DNA of 6,475 bases from JAIBAI01 sp044238875 (GTDB taxonomy: Bacteria > Bacteroidota > Bacteroidia > M30B66), in contig JBIICM010000144.1 in NCBI GenBank assembly GCA_044238875.1, positions 1 to 6,475 on the forward strand, read 5' to 3'. How positions within the stretch are numbered: the stretch's first letter is position 1; each line of letters begins with the position of its first letter. Both the position numbers and the translations under genes were made by a program. Shown one piece after another: positions 1 through 6,475 of the stretch. Below the pieces are notes generated by a model that worked only from the letters and a program-made list of their open reading frames with translations, did not search any database and was not told where the DNA came from.

Positions 1-381
1 AATGGCAGAACCTGGACGCTCTTAATTACCCCCACCAACAATGGTAGTATACCTGCTTGCGGAACGGCCCAATACGCAACTACCTGCCACCGCACTATTC
101 GTCAGGTTTGTCGCATCGGCAATGCAGATACCCTTGGCCCGGTATCCGAAAAACTGCCCTGGCTGGGCGATGCCTTCCCCAATCCGGCCAATGAAACCGT
201 GCAAATCCCTTATTACCTTCCTGATGAAAATTCAAAAGCTGAAATCTCATTATTCTCTACAACTGGGCAGTTAATCGCTGATTATGCATGTATGGGAGGT
301 TCAGAAAGGATGCTTACTATCGACTTAACGCATCTCTCACCAGGGGTTTACTTTTACTCCCTGCGTTCAAATCAAGCGTAA
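1..381 (+). CDS. T9SS type A sorting domain protein, 3' end only, prematurely stopped
   Basis: The frame is open from the left edge to TAA at 379-381; the start and functional domains lie outside the window. The last ~70 residues match the C-terminal sorting domain that directs proteins through the Bacteroidota type IX secretion system to the cell surface. It opens with AFPNPANETVQIPYYLP, continues with a strand ending in STTGQL, and finishes with LTHLSPGVYFYSL, the usual order of landmarks. Such domains normally end a few residues later in a strand with conserved basic residues (TKKLIV-like). Here translation stops after SLRSNQA, yet the frame beyond the stop reads exactly such a tail. The ~40 residues before the domain (about 10-45, with three cysteines) match nothing I recognise, so the passenger function is unknown. 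Family assignment is firm; whether the protein is still secreted is doubtful. Confidence 0.85.
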   Translation, partial: NGRTWTLLITPTNNGSIPACGTAQYATTCHRTIRQVCRIGNADTLGPVSEKLPWLGDAFPNPANETVQIPYYLPDENSKAEISLFSTTGQLIADYACMGGSERMLTIDLTHLSPGVYFYSLRSNQA

Positions 382-411
382 CTCCTTACCCGTAAATTGA
401 TTGTTCAATAA
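382..411 (+). pseudogene. Detached tail of the T9SS sorting domain after an in-frame stop
   Basis: Directly after the TAA at 379-381, and in the same frame, the sequence reads LLTRKLIVQ and then TAA at 409-411. This is the expected final strand of a T9SS sorting domain (compare the common endings TKKLIV or TRKLIVQ). A single C-to-T change at base 379 (CAA Gln to TAA) would explain the interruption. The stretch is seen in the sequence; that it was formerly translated is inference. Confidence 0.7.
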
Positions 412-489
412 CATCTTAAAACAAGAAATTATTTTCAGGATACAATTCGATTTTAAGTGTAAAGGTTAATACATGCTCAACACCCGTCT

Positions 490-1797
490 CTATGTTTCTG
501 TCCAGTTCATCCGGTCGGCCTGGCTGAACTGCCAGGGGGCGCCATTGTTTTCCATATTGCTGAACATGGAGGCCAGGGCAGGAGGGGGGGCGCTTTCTTC
601 CATCACCAGCTGCCGGCGCAGGTCAACAATGATGGAGAGGGGGTCAATGTTTACCGGACAGGCTTCCACGCAGGCATTGCAGGTGGTACAGGCCCATAAT
701 TCTTCCGGGGTGATATAATCATGCAAAAGTGATTTTCCGTCGGCCACGAAAGTTCCTTTATTCATGTCAATATTCCGGCCAACTTCCTCCAGACGGTCAC
801 GGGTTTTCATCATTATGGCCCGCGGACTCAATTTTTTACCGGTAATATTGGCCGGACATTCAGATGTGCACCTTCCGCATTCAGTGCAGGTGTAGGCATC
901 CAGCAAGCTCTTCCAGCTGAGGTCCTGAACATCACGTGCCCCAAACTTCACCGGACCTTCCGGTTCAGGCAAAATCACTGAAGGATCCATCATTCGTTTT
1001 ACTTCATCGGCCACAGCAGGCATATTGCTCAACCTGCCCTTTGCTTCCAGATTAGCGTACCACACATTCGGAAACGCAAGGATGATGTGAAAATGCTTCG
1101 AATAAACCAGGTAATTCAGAAATGCCAGTATGCCCAGAATGTGAAACCACCACATACCCCGCTCCAGCAGCAGGATAGTTGCGCTGCTGAATCCGTCAAA
1201 AACCGGCACCAGCAACTGACTCACCGGGAACCAGCCGGCTTCAGTATAATGTTCAACGCCCCTGGTTTGAAGTATTGCATCAGTCGCATTCATGATCAGA
1301 AAAGCGCCCATCAGGAAAATTTCAGTAATCAAAATAATATTGGCATCCGAACGCGGCCATCCGTTCAACTCACCCTGCCTGAATCGTTTGATGTACATTA
1401 TATTCCGGCGAATCAGAAATGCAACAACACCAACCAACACCAACAGTGCCAGTATCTCGAATGATCCGATCAGGAAATTATAGAATGCTCCCAGAAGGGG
1501 TGCGAAAATCCGGTGTGTGCCGGCAATACCGTCAATGATGATCTCCAGTACTTCAATATTGATAATTACAAATCCCACATACACAAAGAGGTGAAGCAAA
1601 GCCGGAATAGGGCGGACAGCCATTTTGCTTTGACCCAGTGCTACGCGGAACATTACTTTCCAGCGTTCAGCCTTACGGTCGGTGCGGTTCAGCGGCATGC
1701 CCAGCCGGATGTTCCGGATCACCCGCCGCACATTTCTTGTAAACAATGCGACCGCAGCCGCAAACACCAAAATAAATACGATGTTACTGATACCCAT
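490..1797 (-). CDS. Membrane (Fe-S)-binding protein, heterodisulfide reductase HdrE/HdrC-like fusion
   Basis: This 435-residue protein joins a membrane cytochrome-b-like domain to a cytoplasmic ferredoxin-like domain. Hydrophobic segments lie near residues 4-20, 65-88, 103-128, 152-172 and 213-232, as in the NarI/HdrE (nitrate reductase gamma) fold. His69, His219, His235 and His237 are candidate haem ligands. Two CxxCxxCxxxCP motifs follow, at Cys304/307/310/314 and Cys370/373/376/380, each expected to hold a 4Fe-4S cluster. The end (NNGAPWQFSQADRMNW) resembles other Bacteroidota members, so the C-terminus looks nearly complete. The likely role is electron transfer between a membrane quinone or haem and a soluble partner; substrate and partner are unknown. 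In this phylum the gene is usually followed by one for a cysteine-rich CCG-domain (HdrB/HdrD-like) protein. None is present here: the next gene is convergent. ATG at 1797-1795 is chosen because it begins the first membrane segment and lies 19 bases after a TATATTTG box. Confidence 0.88.
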   Translation of the reverse strand: MGISNIVFILVFAAAVALFTRNVRRVIRNIRLGMPLNRTDRKAERWKVMFRVALGQSKMAVRPIPALLHLFVYVGFVIINIEVLEIIIDGIAGTHRIFAPLLGAFYNFLIGSFEILALLVLVGVVAFLIRRNIMYIKRFRQGELNGWPRSDANIILITEIFLMGAFLIMNATDAILQTRGVEHYTEAGWFPVSQLLVPVFDGFSSATILLLERGMWWFHILGILAFLNYLVYSKHFHIILAFPNVWYANLEAKGRLSNMPAVADEVKRMMDPSVILPEPEGPVKFGARDVQDLSWKSLLDAYTCTECGRCTSECPANITGKKLSPRAIMMKTRDRLEEVGRNIDMNKGTFVADGKSLLHDYITPEELWACTTCNACVEACPVNIDPLSIIVDLRRQLVMEESAPPPALASMFSNMENNGAPWQFSQADRMNWTET

Positions 1798-1816
1798 GCC
1801 GCGATTTATTTATCGG

Positions 1817-1850
1817 CAAATATATAGATCGCGAGGTTTGTTCAGGCAAT
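1817..1850 (-). promoter_or_regulatory. Candidate Bacteroidota promoter of the Hdr-like gene
   Basis: On the minus strand, TATATTTG (plus coordinates 1817-1824) matches the phylum's -7 consensus TAnnTTTG. ATTG at 1847-1850 lies 22 bases upstream, a weak and slightly distant -33 element. The -7 box ends 19 bases before the ATG, which would give a short leader. The -7 match is exact; the -33 assignment is uncertain. Confidence 0.5.
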
Positions 1851-2354
1851 GTCACCGATCAATTTCGGATTCACCTGGAGCCAGAAAAGAATTTCCGCAG
1901 ATATATAGCTCATGTATGAAATTATGCAATAAGCACCGGTGCCGGACAGGAAGATCCTTTGCCGGAACTTCCGCACGGCTGAAAGGTAGGCCCGTTACTT
2001 TTTTTTCTAATCCTTTATGAGAAAGGGAGTCTTGCCATCGGTCATGATCACTTTTGTAGCGGGAGAACCTGAAAGATCCCTGAAAGCATCTATGCTTTTC
2101 ATCTTGAGTGTCTCGGGCGTAAGGCCTTCAGCCTGTGCAGGATGCGATAATGACCGATGCAATGAGTAAGTGCTTTGTTGGGTTCATAGGCTCATTTTTT
2201 CAGGCCTCTTTCTGAACAGCGACCTGTCTGGTTAAGCAAAAATGTAACGCAATTTTGCAAATAGTGTTGTGCCAAACAGGATAAATTACCGGAAAGCCGG
2301 GTCAGAAGGCGATGTATCCGGTATAAATGAAAAAACCCCGGGTATTCCGGGGTT
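1828..2354. other. Stretch of about 530 bases without an intact gene
   Basis: Between the Hdr-like gene and the tRNA I find no complete coding frame on either strand. The stretch contains a broken lipoprotein-like gene (2007-2187, minus), a run of eight T at 1999-2006 just after that gene's stop, and the tRNA terminator at the right end. The section 1851-2006 shows only short palindromes such as GCACCGGTGC and no coding signal. The section 2188-2329 may hold the promoter of the broken gene, but no box there matches the consensus fully; TACATTTT (plus coordinates 2238-2245) is the closest. Confidence 0.6.
2007..2187 (-). pseudogene. Small lipoprotein-like gene broken by a frameshift
   Basis: From ATG at 2187-2185 the minus strand encodes MNPTKHLLIASVIIASCTG and then TGA at 2130-2128. 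This looks like a lipoprotein signal peptide: a short polar start with one Lys, a hydrophobic core, and a lipobox-like IASC ending at Cys17. Skipping one base (2130) enters a frame that reads EGLTPETLKMKS, then FRDLSGSPATK and TDGKTPFLIKD, ending at TAG 2009-2007. That second part has the composition of a real protein and lacks its own signal sequence or a good start; its first ATG leaves only 31 residues. Joined, the product would be about 60 residues, a small outer-membrane or periplasmic lipoprotein of a family I do not recognise. The break is not in a homopolymer. A real indel, a sequencing error or chance adjacency of two open stretches are all possible. Confidence 0.5.
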
Positions 2355-2355
2355 T
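2330..2355 (-). terminator. Rho-independent terminator of tRNA-Gln
   Basis: Read on the minus strand, a perfect 9-bp stem (AAACCCCGG with CCGGGGTTT; plus coordinates 2347-2355 and 2333-2341) encloses a 5-base loop. The T run of the transcript comes from A at 2330-2335. The T run lies on the minus strand, so the terminator serves the tRNA. The stem begins at the last base of the encoded CCA. Confidence 0.85.
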
Positions 2356-2430
2356 GGTTGTCCGACTAGGGGTCGAACCTAGACTCTTCTGAACCAAAAT
2401 CAGACGTGTTGCCAGTTACACCATCGGACA
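2355..2430 (-). tRNA. tRNA-Gln (anticodon UUG)
   Basis: The minus strand folds into a complete cloverleaf. The acceptor stem TGTCCGA pairs with TCGGACA, and the D arm has stem GTGT/ACAC with GG in the loop. The anticodon stem TCTGA/TCAGA encloses loop TTTTGGT, which gives anticodon TTG and reads CAA/CAG codons. The T arm CTAGG/CCTAG encloses TTCGACC. The body is 72 bases (2359-2430), followed by discriminator A (2358) and CCA (2357-2355) in the DNA. The weak U1-A72 pair is typical of tRNA-Gln. The gene has its own promoter and terminator and is divergent from the large membrane-protein gene. Confidence 0.96.
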
Positions 2431-2443
2431 CAATGATGAGCTG

Positions 2444-2473
2444 CAAAATTAGAAAATCCTTATTAAAACCAAA
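2444..2473 (-). promoter_or_regulatory. Promoter of tRNA-Gln
   Basis: The minus strand carries TTTG (plus coordinates 2470-2473), 18 bases, then TAATTTTG (2444-2451), a close match to the Bacteroidota TTTG / TAnnTTTG promoter. The -7 box ends 13 bases before the mature 5' end of the tRNA, which leaves room for a very short leader removed by RNase P. Confidence 0.7.
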
Positions 2474-2549
2474 CAACATTTGCTTTTTCATCTAACATTT
2501 ATTAAAAAACTGTAAATCAAAATATTACCAATCAAATGTGTGAAAGATA

Positions 2550-2577
2550 TTTGCCTGCACCGGGATAATTAGGTTTG
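2550..2577 (+). promoter_or_regulatory. Candidate promoter of the DUF2723 gene
   Basis: TAGGTTTG at 2570-2577 fits TAnnTTTG exactly, and TTTG at 2550-2553 lies 16 bases upstream, a little closer than usual. Transcription from here would start near 2583, giving a leader of about 60 bases to the ATG at 2646. That argues against the in-frame GTG at 2592 as the start, because it would leave almost no leader. A weaker second candidate is TATTTTCG at about 2585-2592. Confidence 0.5.
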
Positions 2578-2645
2578 GCTTTCCTATTTTCGTGGCTTCG
2601 AATAAAAGCTTTTACAAGACTTTACACCTTCGGATACTTGTTATC

Positions 2646-5600
2646 ATGATGCAATCAAAACAGAAAGAGGGCAAAGAAGCCCCAAAGGAAAACACGGCAA
2701 AAAGCAAGCCGGCGAATAGTTATAAGCTCCTTAACAATCTGCTTGGTTGGGTTGCCTTTGCAATTGCCATGTATACCTACGGGTCAACCATAGAACCTAC
2801 AGCCAGTTTTTGGGATTGCGGTGAATTTATAGCCACCGCCTATAAACTACAGATCGGCCACCCGCCTGGTGCCCCTCTGTTTATGATCCTTGGCCGGGTT
2901 GCCACCCTCTTTGCCATGGGCGATACCTCTAAGGTGGCCATGATGATGAATTTGTTTTCGGCCCTGGCCAGCGCCTTAACCATTTTATTTCTGTTCTGGA
3001 GCATTACCCACCTGGCGCGAAAAATCTTTACAAAAGGTAAAAATCCGGCCGGCCTTGCTGAGAACCTTGCTGTTTTTGGCTCCGGTCTGGTTGGTGCCCT
3101 TGCCTATACTTTCTCAGATACATTCTGGTTTTCAGCGGTTGAAGGTGAGGTTTACGCAACATCATCCCTTTTTACGGCTATCGTTTTCTGGGCCATGCTC
3201 AAGTGGGAAGAAATCGCTGATCAGCCCTATGCCGACCGCTACATTGTTTTGATTGCATATTTGATGGGCCTGAGTATTGGGGTTCACTTGCTCAACCTTT
3301 TGGCCATTCCTGCCTTGGCGTATATCTTTTATTTCCGCAGATACAGAAAAACAGGCAGCGGGGTGTTGATTACTGCTCTGATCGGTATGCTATTACTGGG
3401 TTTTGTGCAATTTGCATTCATCCCCAAAGTAGTGGGAACAGCCGCCTGGTTTGAACTGCTGTTTACCAACAGTCTCGGTATGGGTTTTGGCTCTGGTGCC
3501 ATCGTTTATATTCTTTCATTGATCGTTTTGATCGTTCTTTCGCTGAAGTTTAGCCGCGATCAAAAGGAGATGCCCGCATTCATAAGCCTTGCACTGCTGA
3601 TTCTGCTGATTTCGGGCATGTTGATCGGTATTGTAGGGATAGGTATCCTGGCTTATTTCATGCTGGTGAAGAAAGATAATTTCCGTCTTGCCAATACGCT
3701 TACTATATGTATCACGGTAATGCTGATAGGTTACGCCAGTTATGGAATGATCATCATCCGCTCTTCAGCTGATACTCCGATGGATGAAAACAACCCGGAG
3801 AATGTTTTCACCCTCCTGTCGTATCTTAACCGGGAGCAATATGGTACACGCCCCCTTGTTTATGGTCAGTATTACAATGCTCCGCTCGACAATGAAACAC
3901 CTTACAAGGATGGCAATACAGTGTATGCTCCCGATCGCGCATCAGGAAAATATATTGTGGTGTCAACCCCAAAGGACAATCAGGAACCAAATTACGACAA
4001 AGCATACTGTACCATCTTCCCCAGGATGTGGAGCAGCCAGCCTTCACATATCAGGGGATATAAAAACTGGGCGGAAATTAAGAATGACCCTAAGAATCAA
4101 CGCAAACCTTCATTCGGACAAAACCTGAAGTACTTCTTCCGTTATCAGTTGGGCTTTATGTATTTCCGCTATTTTGCCTGGAATTATGTGGGGCGGGTCA
4201 ACGACATACAAGGTCAAGGCACCCCAACTGCTGAGGGTGGGTGGAAGTCAGGGATAGCGGCTCTTGATGAAGCCAGACTGGGTTCACAGAATGATCTGCC
4301 ACCTTCGCTGGCATCCAACCGGGCTAATAATTCTTTTTATTTTCTTCCGTTACTGCTTGGCCTGATAGGTTTGGTTTATCAATACAGGAAAGAACGGCGT
4401 GATTTTCTGGTTGTCATGCTCTTTTTCTTTTTTACCGGCATCGCAATTATTTTATTCCTTAATCAGTACACAAATGAACCACGTGAACGCGATTACGGAT
4501 TCGCCGCTTCATTTTATGCGTTTGCCATCTGGATTGGATTGGGCGTTGCCGGTTTGATTGATCTGCTCAGGAAATATGCCCCGGCTAATCTGTCGGCCGC
4601 TTTGGTTACAGTCGTTTCCCTGTTAGCCGTTCCCGGTATTATGGCCAAGGAGGGATGGGACGACCACGACCGCTCAGACCGCTTTACTGCGCGCGACTAT
4701 GCTGCCAATTACCTGAATTCGTGCGCCCCAAATGCTATTTTGTTTACAAATGGCGATAATGACACCTTCCCGCTCTGGTACGCCCAGGAAGTGGAGGGCA
4801 TACGCACGGATGTAAGGGTTGTAAATCTCAGCTTATTGAATACTGACTGGTATATTGATCAGATCAGGCGTAAAGCGTATGATTCAGATCCCGTTCCTGT
4901 TTCCTTTAAACCTGAGCAGTACCGTCAGGGAAAGCGTGAACAAATTATCATTGCCGATAAAGGCCTCCAGGGGTTTCAGGACATCAGGGAAATGATCAGT
5001 TTTGTGGCTTCAGAGGACCCCAATCTAAAGTTCAGGTACGATGACCGGAATTTTGATTATTTCCCATCCAACAAGTTCAGCATTCCGGTTGACAGTGCCA
5101 CGGTACTGAAAAACGGCACCGTGCCTGGCGATCTTGCCGGCGAGGTGGTTAAAAGTATTGATTTTACCATTGATAGGCAGTATGTATTGAAGGCTGACCT
5201 CATGATTCTCGACCTGCTGGCGCACAACAACTGGAAAAGGCCGGTATATTTTGCCATCACTGTGGGCGACGACAGCTACCTGGGCCTGCAGGATTACTTC
5301 CAGCTTGAAGGCCTTGCGTACAGGTTAGTGCCGGTGAAAAATCCGCCAGCTACATCAAGGGGCGGAGACAATTACGGCAGGGTAGAAACTGATCTGATGT
5401 ATAAAAATGTAATGGAGAAGTTCAAATGGGGTGGGGTAGATAAAAACCTGCTTTTTATGGATGAGAACAACCTGCGTATGACCATGAACCTGCGCAGCAC
5501 TTTCGACAGGCTCGCTTCTTCGCTGCTTGAAAAGGGACGCAAAGACTCGGCACTAAAAGTACTCGATCTTGCTTTTGAGGTATTGCCGGAGAGAAATGTA

Positions 5601-5912
5601 CCTTATAATTTCTTTGTCATTAACCTGGCTGATAATTACTACAAGGCAGGGGCCGCCGCTAAAGGGGATAAAATTCTTAAACGTTACGCCGAGATACTCA
5701 ATCAGGAAACGATGTATTATTTCAGACAGAAAAAACAAATTTACAATGAGTACAGTCAGGAGGCTGACCGCAACATGTCAATATTTAATTTCATGCTGCA
5801 GGTGGCCCGGAGAGCCAAGCGCGATCAACTTGTAAAAGAGCTTTCGCCGCTCTTTGAAAAGCTTGAGTCATCGAGACCTGTGAGTATGATAAAACCTGAT
5901 CTTGGCGGATAA
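2646..5912 (+). CDS. DUF2723 / TMEM260-like membrane protein, probable GT-C glycosyltransferase
   Basis: This protein of 1088 residues has the usual length for Bacteroidota DUF2723 (PF11028) members. After a Lys-rich cytoplasmic start, many membrane segments fill residues ~28-370, with more near 565-580, 587-605, 618-640 and 650-665. Extracytoplasmic stretches lie between and after them. The first outer loop holds the family hallmark EPTASFWDCGEFIA (Asp57, Glu60), then GHPPGAP (71-77); an acidic pair in the first outer loop is typical of GT-C transferases using lipid-linked sugars. Other conserved-looking blocks are NEPRERDYGF (610-619) and TNGDNDTFPLWY (701-712). The C-terminal ~150 residues look helical and TPR-like. 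Human TMEM260 is a protein O-mannosyltransferase, so sugar transfer to exported proteins is a reasonable inference, though donor and acceptor are unknown. The frame is open back to GTG 2592, but ATG 2646 (or 2649) fits the family N-terminus and promoter better. The deacetylase follows after three bases, suggesting one operon. Confidence 0.9.
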   Translation: MMQSKQKEGKEAPKENTAKSKPANSYKLLNNLLGWVAFAIAMYTYGSTIEPTASFWDCGEFIATAYKLQIGHPPGAPLFMILGRVATLFAMGDTSKVAMMMNLFSALASALTILFLFWSITHLARKIFTKGKNPAGLAENLAVFGSGLVGALAYTFSDTFWFSAVEGEVYATSSLFTAIVFWAMLKWEEIADQPYADRYIVLIAYLMGLSIGVHLLNLLAIPALAYIFYFRRYRKTGSGVLITALIGMLLLGFVQFAFIPKVVGTAAWFELLFTNSLGMGFGSGAIVYILSLIVLIVLSLKFSRDQKEMPAFISLALLILLISGMLIGIVGIGILAYFMLVKKDNFRLANTLTICITVMLIGYASYGMIIIRSSADTPMDENNPENVFTLLSYLNREQYGTRPLVYGQYYNAPLDNETPYKDGNTVYAPDRASGKYIVVSTPKDNQEPNYDKAYCTIFPRMWSSQPSHIRGYKNWAEIKNDPKNQRKPSFGQNLKYFFRYQLGFMYFRYFAWNYVGRVNDIQGQGTPTAEGGWKSGIAALDEARLGSQNDLPPSLASNRANNSFYFLPLLLGLIGLVYQYRKERRDFLVVMLFFFFTGIAIILFLNQYTNEPRERDYGFAASFYAFAIWIGLGVAGLIDLLRKYAPANLSAALVTVVSLLAVPGIMAKEGWDDHDRSDRFTARDYAANYLNSCAPNAILFTNGDNDTFPLWYAQEVEGIRTDVRVVNLSLLNTDWYIDQIRRKAYDSDPVPVSFKPEQYRQGKREQIIIADKGLQGFQDIREMISFVASEDPNLKFRYDDRNFDYFPSNKFSIPVDSATVLKNGTVPGDLAGEVVKSIDFTIDRQYVLKADLMILDLLAHNNWKRPVYFAITVGDDSYLGLQDYFQLEGLAYRLVPVKNPPATSRGGDNYGRVETDLMYKNVMEKFKWGGVDKNLLFMDENNLRMTMNLRSTFDRLASSLLEKGRKDSALKVLDLAFEVLPERNVPYNFFVINLADNYYKAGAAAKGDKILKRYAEILNQETMYYFRQKKQIYNEYSQEADRNMSIFNFMLQVARRAKRDQLVKELSPLFEKLESSRPVSMIKPDLGG

Positions 5913-5915
5913 ACG

Positions 5916-6475
5916 GTGCGGATACCTGTAAGGCCTTCTTTTTTAATGCGCTTACTGTATCCCCGTGCCATCTGGCGTGTAAATCCGGCAATAAATCAAG
6001 TTTACCTCACTTTTGACGATGGCCCGGTTCCGGAGGTAACACCGGAGGTTCTGAAAATACTGAAAGAAACGGGCGTGAAGGCCACCTTTTTCTGCATAGG
6101 CGATAACGTGCGCAAATATCCTGATCTGTATAAACGTATCATAGATGAAGGCCATCTGACGGCCAATCATACTTTTCATCACCTGAACGGATTTAAGACG
6201 CCAACAGCGAAATATATGAATGATATTGCCCAATGTGAAGCATTGGTTAAGGGCCGATTTTTCAGACCGCCTTATGGCCGGATGAAGCCACTGCAATACA
6301 TCAGCGTCAATAGCCGGTTTAAGGTAATTATGTGGGATGTGCTTTCGGGCGACTATGATGCAGATATCAATTCGGAACAATGCCGCGCTAATGTTTTAAA
6401 GTATTGCCGAAGCGGATCAGTAATAGTTTTTCATGATTCATTGAAGGCGGCTGCAAATATGTTACCCATTCTCAG
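5916..6475 (+). CDS. Polysaccharide deacetylase, NodB domain (3' end missing)
   Basis: The first 186 residues of a carbohydrate esterase family 4-type deacetylase are present; members this compact are usually a little over 200 residues, so perhaps 20 are cut off by the window edge. All five catalytic motifs are visible: TFDDGP (32-37; Asp34 general base, Asp35 metal ligand), NHTFHH (84-89; His85 and His89 metal ligands), RPPYG (117-121), MWDV (139-142) and VFHDS (171-175; His173). The enzyme should remove N-acetyl groups from an amino sugar polymer with a divalent metal; peptidoglycan or another envelope glycan is likely, but the substrate cannot be read from sequence. No signal peptide is evident. 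GTG at 5916 is preferred because the family N-terminus normally includes the xRPxxLxRLLYPxxIWR stretch; ATG at 5946 would remove part of it. It starts three bases after the DUF2723 stop, in the same frame, and is probably co-transcribed. Confidence 0.92.
   Translation, partial: MRIPVRPSFLMRLLYPRAIWRVNPAINQVYLTFDDGPVPEVTPEVLKILKETGVKATFFCIGDNVRKYPDLYKRIIDEGHLTANHTFHHLNGFKTPTAKYMNDIAQCEALVKGRFFRPPYGRMKPLQYISVNSRFKVIMWDVLSGDYDADINSEQCRANVLKYCRSGSVIVFHDSLKAAANMLPIL

Noticed and set aside
22..204. Minus-strand open frame of 60 codons over the T9SS gene end
   Set aside because: It overlaps a plus-strand frame that is open throughout and includes the recognisable sorting domain; no promoter or motif supports the antisense frame.
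415..457. Inverted repeat CTTAAAA / TTTTAAG between the convergent genes, as a bidirectional terminator
   Set aside because: Only 7 bp, nearly all A/T, with a loop of about 29 bases and no strong T tract; too weak to call.
1087..2020. Several plus-strand open frames (about 60-125 codons) opposite and beyond the Hdr-like gene
   Set aside because: Those at 1087-1827 lie antisense to a clear membrane and Fe-S protein; 1682-2020 runs from that antisense region into non-coding sequence. Their translations are basic, low in structure and without motifs.
2124..2136. Programmed +1 frameshift at GGC TGA in the small lipoprotein, resembling the prfB control site
   Set aside because: The prfB-type signal needs a slippery CUU before UGA and an upstream Shine-Dalgarno-like element. 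Here the codon is GGC, re-pairing after a +1 shift would be poor, and no such element is seen. An indel is simpler.
2592..2645. GTG at 2592 as the start of the DUF2723 protein
   Set aside because: It adds 18 residues unlike the family N-terminus and lies only about 10 bases from the predicted transcription start; ATG at 2646 or 2649 fits better.
5952..6380. Open minus-strand frame of 142 codons opposite the deacetylase
   Set aside because: It is a shadow of the deacetylase, whose plus-strand frame carries all five catalytic motifs; the antisense product has no recognisable feature.

Overview
The window looks like chromosomal DNA of a Bacteroidota bacterium, probably Bacteroidales-like and possibly from an environmental genome. 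Four things point there: a type IX secretion (T9SS) C-terminal sorting domain, a large DUF2723/TMEM260-like membrane protein typical of the phylum, promoter boxes of the form TAnnTTTG, and no Shine-Dalgarno sequences where they would be expected. No phage, insertion sequence, CRISPR array or plasmid function is visible.

Layout. Bases 1-381 (+) are the 3' end of a secreted-protein gene whose T9SS sorting domain is cut about nine residues short by an in-frame TAA; the missing tail is still readable to a second TAA at 409-411. Bases 490-1797 (-) encode a membrane electron-transfer protein of the heterodisulfide reductase HdrE/HdrC-like type, with two 4Fe-4S motifs. It converges on the T9SS gene, and the CCG-domain partner usually found downstream is absent. 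Bases 1798-2354 have no intact gene but hold a small lipoprotein-like gene (2007-2187, -) with a one-base frameshift. A tRNA-Gln(UUG) with its own terminator and promoter follows on the minus strand (2330-2473). Divergent from it, 2646-5912 (+) encodes a DUF2723/TMEM260-like multi-spanning protein. Three bases later, and in the same reading frame, begins a NodB-type polysaccharide deacetylase that runs off the right edge.

How the parts relate. The DUF2723 protein and the deacetylase look like a two-gene envelope-glycan operon: a probable GT-C sugar transferase and a carbohydrate de-N-acetylase. The left 2.2 kb looks eroded, with a nonsense codon, a frameshift and an electron-transfer subunit without its expected neighbour. 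This could be real decay or rearrangement, or errors in the assembled sequence; reads would tell. I see no convincing new multi-gene system here. The best leads are the broken genes and the orphaned redox subunit.
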